5,395 nucleotides of DNA from Candidatus Bathyarchaeota archaeon CG07_land_8_20_14_0_80_47_9 (GTDB lineage Archaea > Thermoproteota > Bathyarchaeia > Bathyarchaeales > Bathycorpusculaceae): contig PEWI01000196.1 of NCBI GenBank assembly GCA_002779555.1, forward strand, positions 1 through 5,395, written 5' to 3'. The notes below the pieces were generated by a model. It did no database searches and was not told the origin of the DNA. It saw only the letters and a program-made list of their open reading frames with translations. The position numbers and the translations under genes were made by a program. Position 1 is the first letter of the stretch. Each line of letters starts with the position of its first letter. Shown in pieces: positions 4,889 to 5,395 of the stretch.

Positions 4889-5395
4889 CTAAAAAGCCAG
4901 TTCTTCCTTGATTATTCCAACAATCTTTTCAGCTGATTTTCCGTCTCCATAAGGAGATACTGTTGGCAACTGTTTTGGATGCTTCAACGTTTTCCTCATG
5001 CCTTCCAGTATCTTCTGTTTTTCTACCCCGACGACTTCAGCGAAGCCTGCTTGGACAGCTTCTGGTCTCTCAGTAGAGAGGCGAATGACCAAAACGGGTT
5101 TGCGTATGCATGGCGCGGTTGCCTCTTCTTGTATGCCGCCTGAATCTGTAACTATCATTTCACATTTCTTCATCAGCACTAGAAAGTCCAGATAGCCTAG
5201 TGGCGGCAAGATCTGCAGGTTTGCCGTTTTCTTGATTTTGGCGTAGGTTTGGTTTTGCTTCAACCTCTTTTTGGTGCGTGGATGCATAGGGTAAACGATT
5301 GGTATTGGGGCTTCGGCAAAGGCTTCCATGAAACCCTTGAGAACTGCGAGGTTGTCCACATTTTCTGCTCTGTGAGCGGTTGCAAGTGCAAATTT
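4889..5395 (-). CDS. wecB: UDP-N-acetylglucosamine 2-epimerase, partial at the right edge
   Basis: Non-hydrolysing epimerase that converts UDP-GlcNAc to UDP-ManNAc, a precursor for surface polysaccharides and S-layer or protein glycans; cytoplasmic. About 168 C-terminal residues of a protein usually near 360-380 are visible. The frame is open to base 5395, so the start lies outside; a GTG at 5357-5359 is internal. Motifs in order from the right edge: ATAHRAENVDN (contains the His of the family's HR.E motif), PIVYPMHPRTKKRL, LGYLDFLVLMKKCEMIVTDS followed by GGIQEEA (UDP-binding loop), and KPVLVIRLSTERPEAVQAGF. The C-terminus has the usual SPYGDGKSAEKIV helix. It converges with the PAC2 gene, only 6 nt apart. 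No truncation or frameshift is seen in the visible part. Confidence 0.95.
   Translation of the reverse strand, partial: KFALATAHRAENVDNLAVLKGFMEAFAEAPIPIVYPMHPRTKKRLKQNQTYAKIKKTANLQILPPLGYLDFLVLMKKCEMIVTDSGGIQEEATAPCIRKPVLVIRLSTERPEAVQAGFAEVVGVEKQKILEGMRKTLKHPKQLPTVSPYGDGKSAEKIVGIIKEELAF

Noticed and set aside
4888..4897. GCT-aaaa-AGC as a bidirectional terminator between PAC2 and wecB
   Set aside because: A 3-bp stem that lies mostly within the wecB end; far too weak to support a terminator.
1..5395. CRISPR repeats, tRNA or rRNA genes, or a defence system
   Set aside because: No regularly spaced direct repeats, no tRNA-like TPsiC/anticodon arrangement, no rRNA signature and no defence gene families were found on either strand.

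Overview
The window is archaeal. It carries L44e, S27e, aIF2-alpha, Nop10 and a PAC2-family proteasome-assembly chaperone in that order on the + strand, a gene string found only in archaea. An archaeosortase and GINS-like sequence agree with this. GTG starts, GAGGTG-type ribosome binding sites and TATA/BRE-like elements are also archaeal in style. The lineage is probably in the TACK group (Bathyarchaeota-like), but that is an impression from protein style and not proven here.

Layout. Positions 1-888 hold a DDE transposase (IS4/IS5 type, DDE_Tnp_1 fold) that is open at the left edge, so its true start lies outside. Positions 889-969 are non-coding flank, probably the right end of the insertion sequence. 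Positions 970-1138 encode a decayed fragment that looks like the C-terminal (B) domain of an archaeal GINS replication protein. On the - strand, 1100-2188 encodes a multi-spanning archaeosortase with Cys, Arg and His catalytic motifs; its last codons run antisense through the GINS-like remnant. A short divergent intergenic region (2189-2334) follows, then a 75-residue two-helix membrane protein with an internal duplication (2335-2562).

From 2640 to 4882 lies the translation/RNP operon: L44e, S27e, aIF2-alpha, Nop10, PAC2, with a 17-nt gap, a 2-nt gap, a 1-nt overlap and a 4-nt overlap. A BRE/TATA-like element sits just before it. Converging on its end, only 6 nt away, is the C-terminal part of a UDP-GlcNAc 2-epimerase (wecB) on the - strand, which continues past the right edge.

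Interpretation. Archaea commonly keep GINS, primase or PCNA genes next to L44e-S27e-aIF2-alpha-Nop10, the replication-translation clustering described by Berthon, Cortez and Forterre (2008). A GINS-like remnant just upstream of this operon, separated from it by an AT-rich archaeosortase plus membrane-protein pair and bordered by a transposase, suggests the ancestral cluster was broken by insertion. The archaeosortase and WecB both belong to cell-surface biology (protein anchoring and glycan precursor supply), but they are separated by the housekeeping operon and no sortase substrate is in the window. I found no tRNA, rRNA, CRISPR array or wholly new system. The most unusual material is the rearranged stretch from about 889 to 2640.
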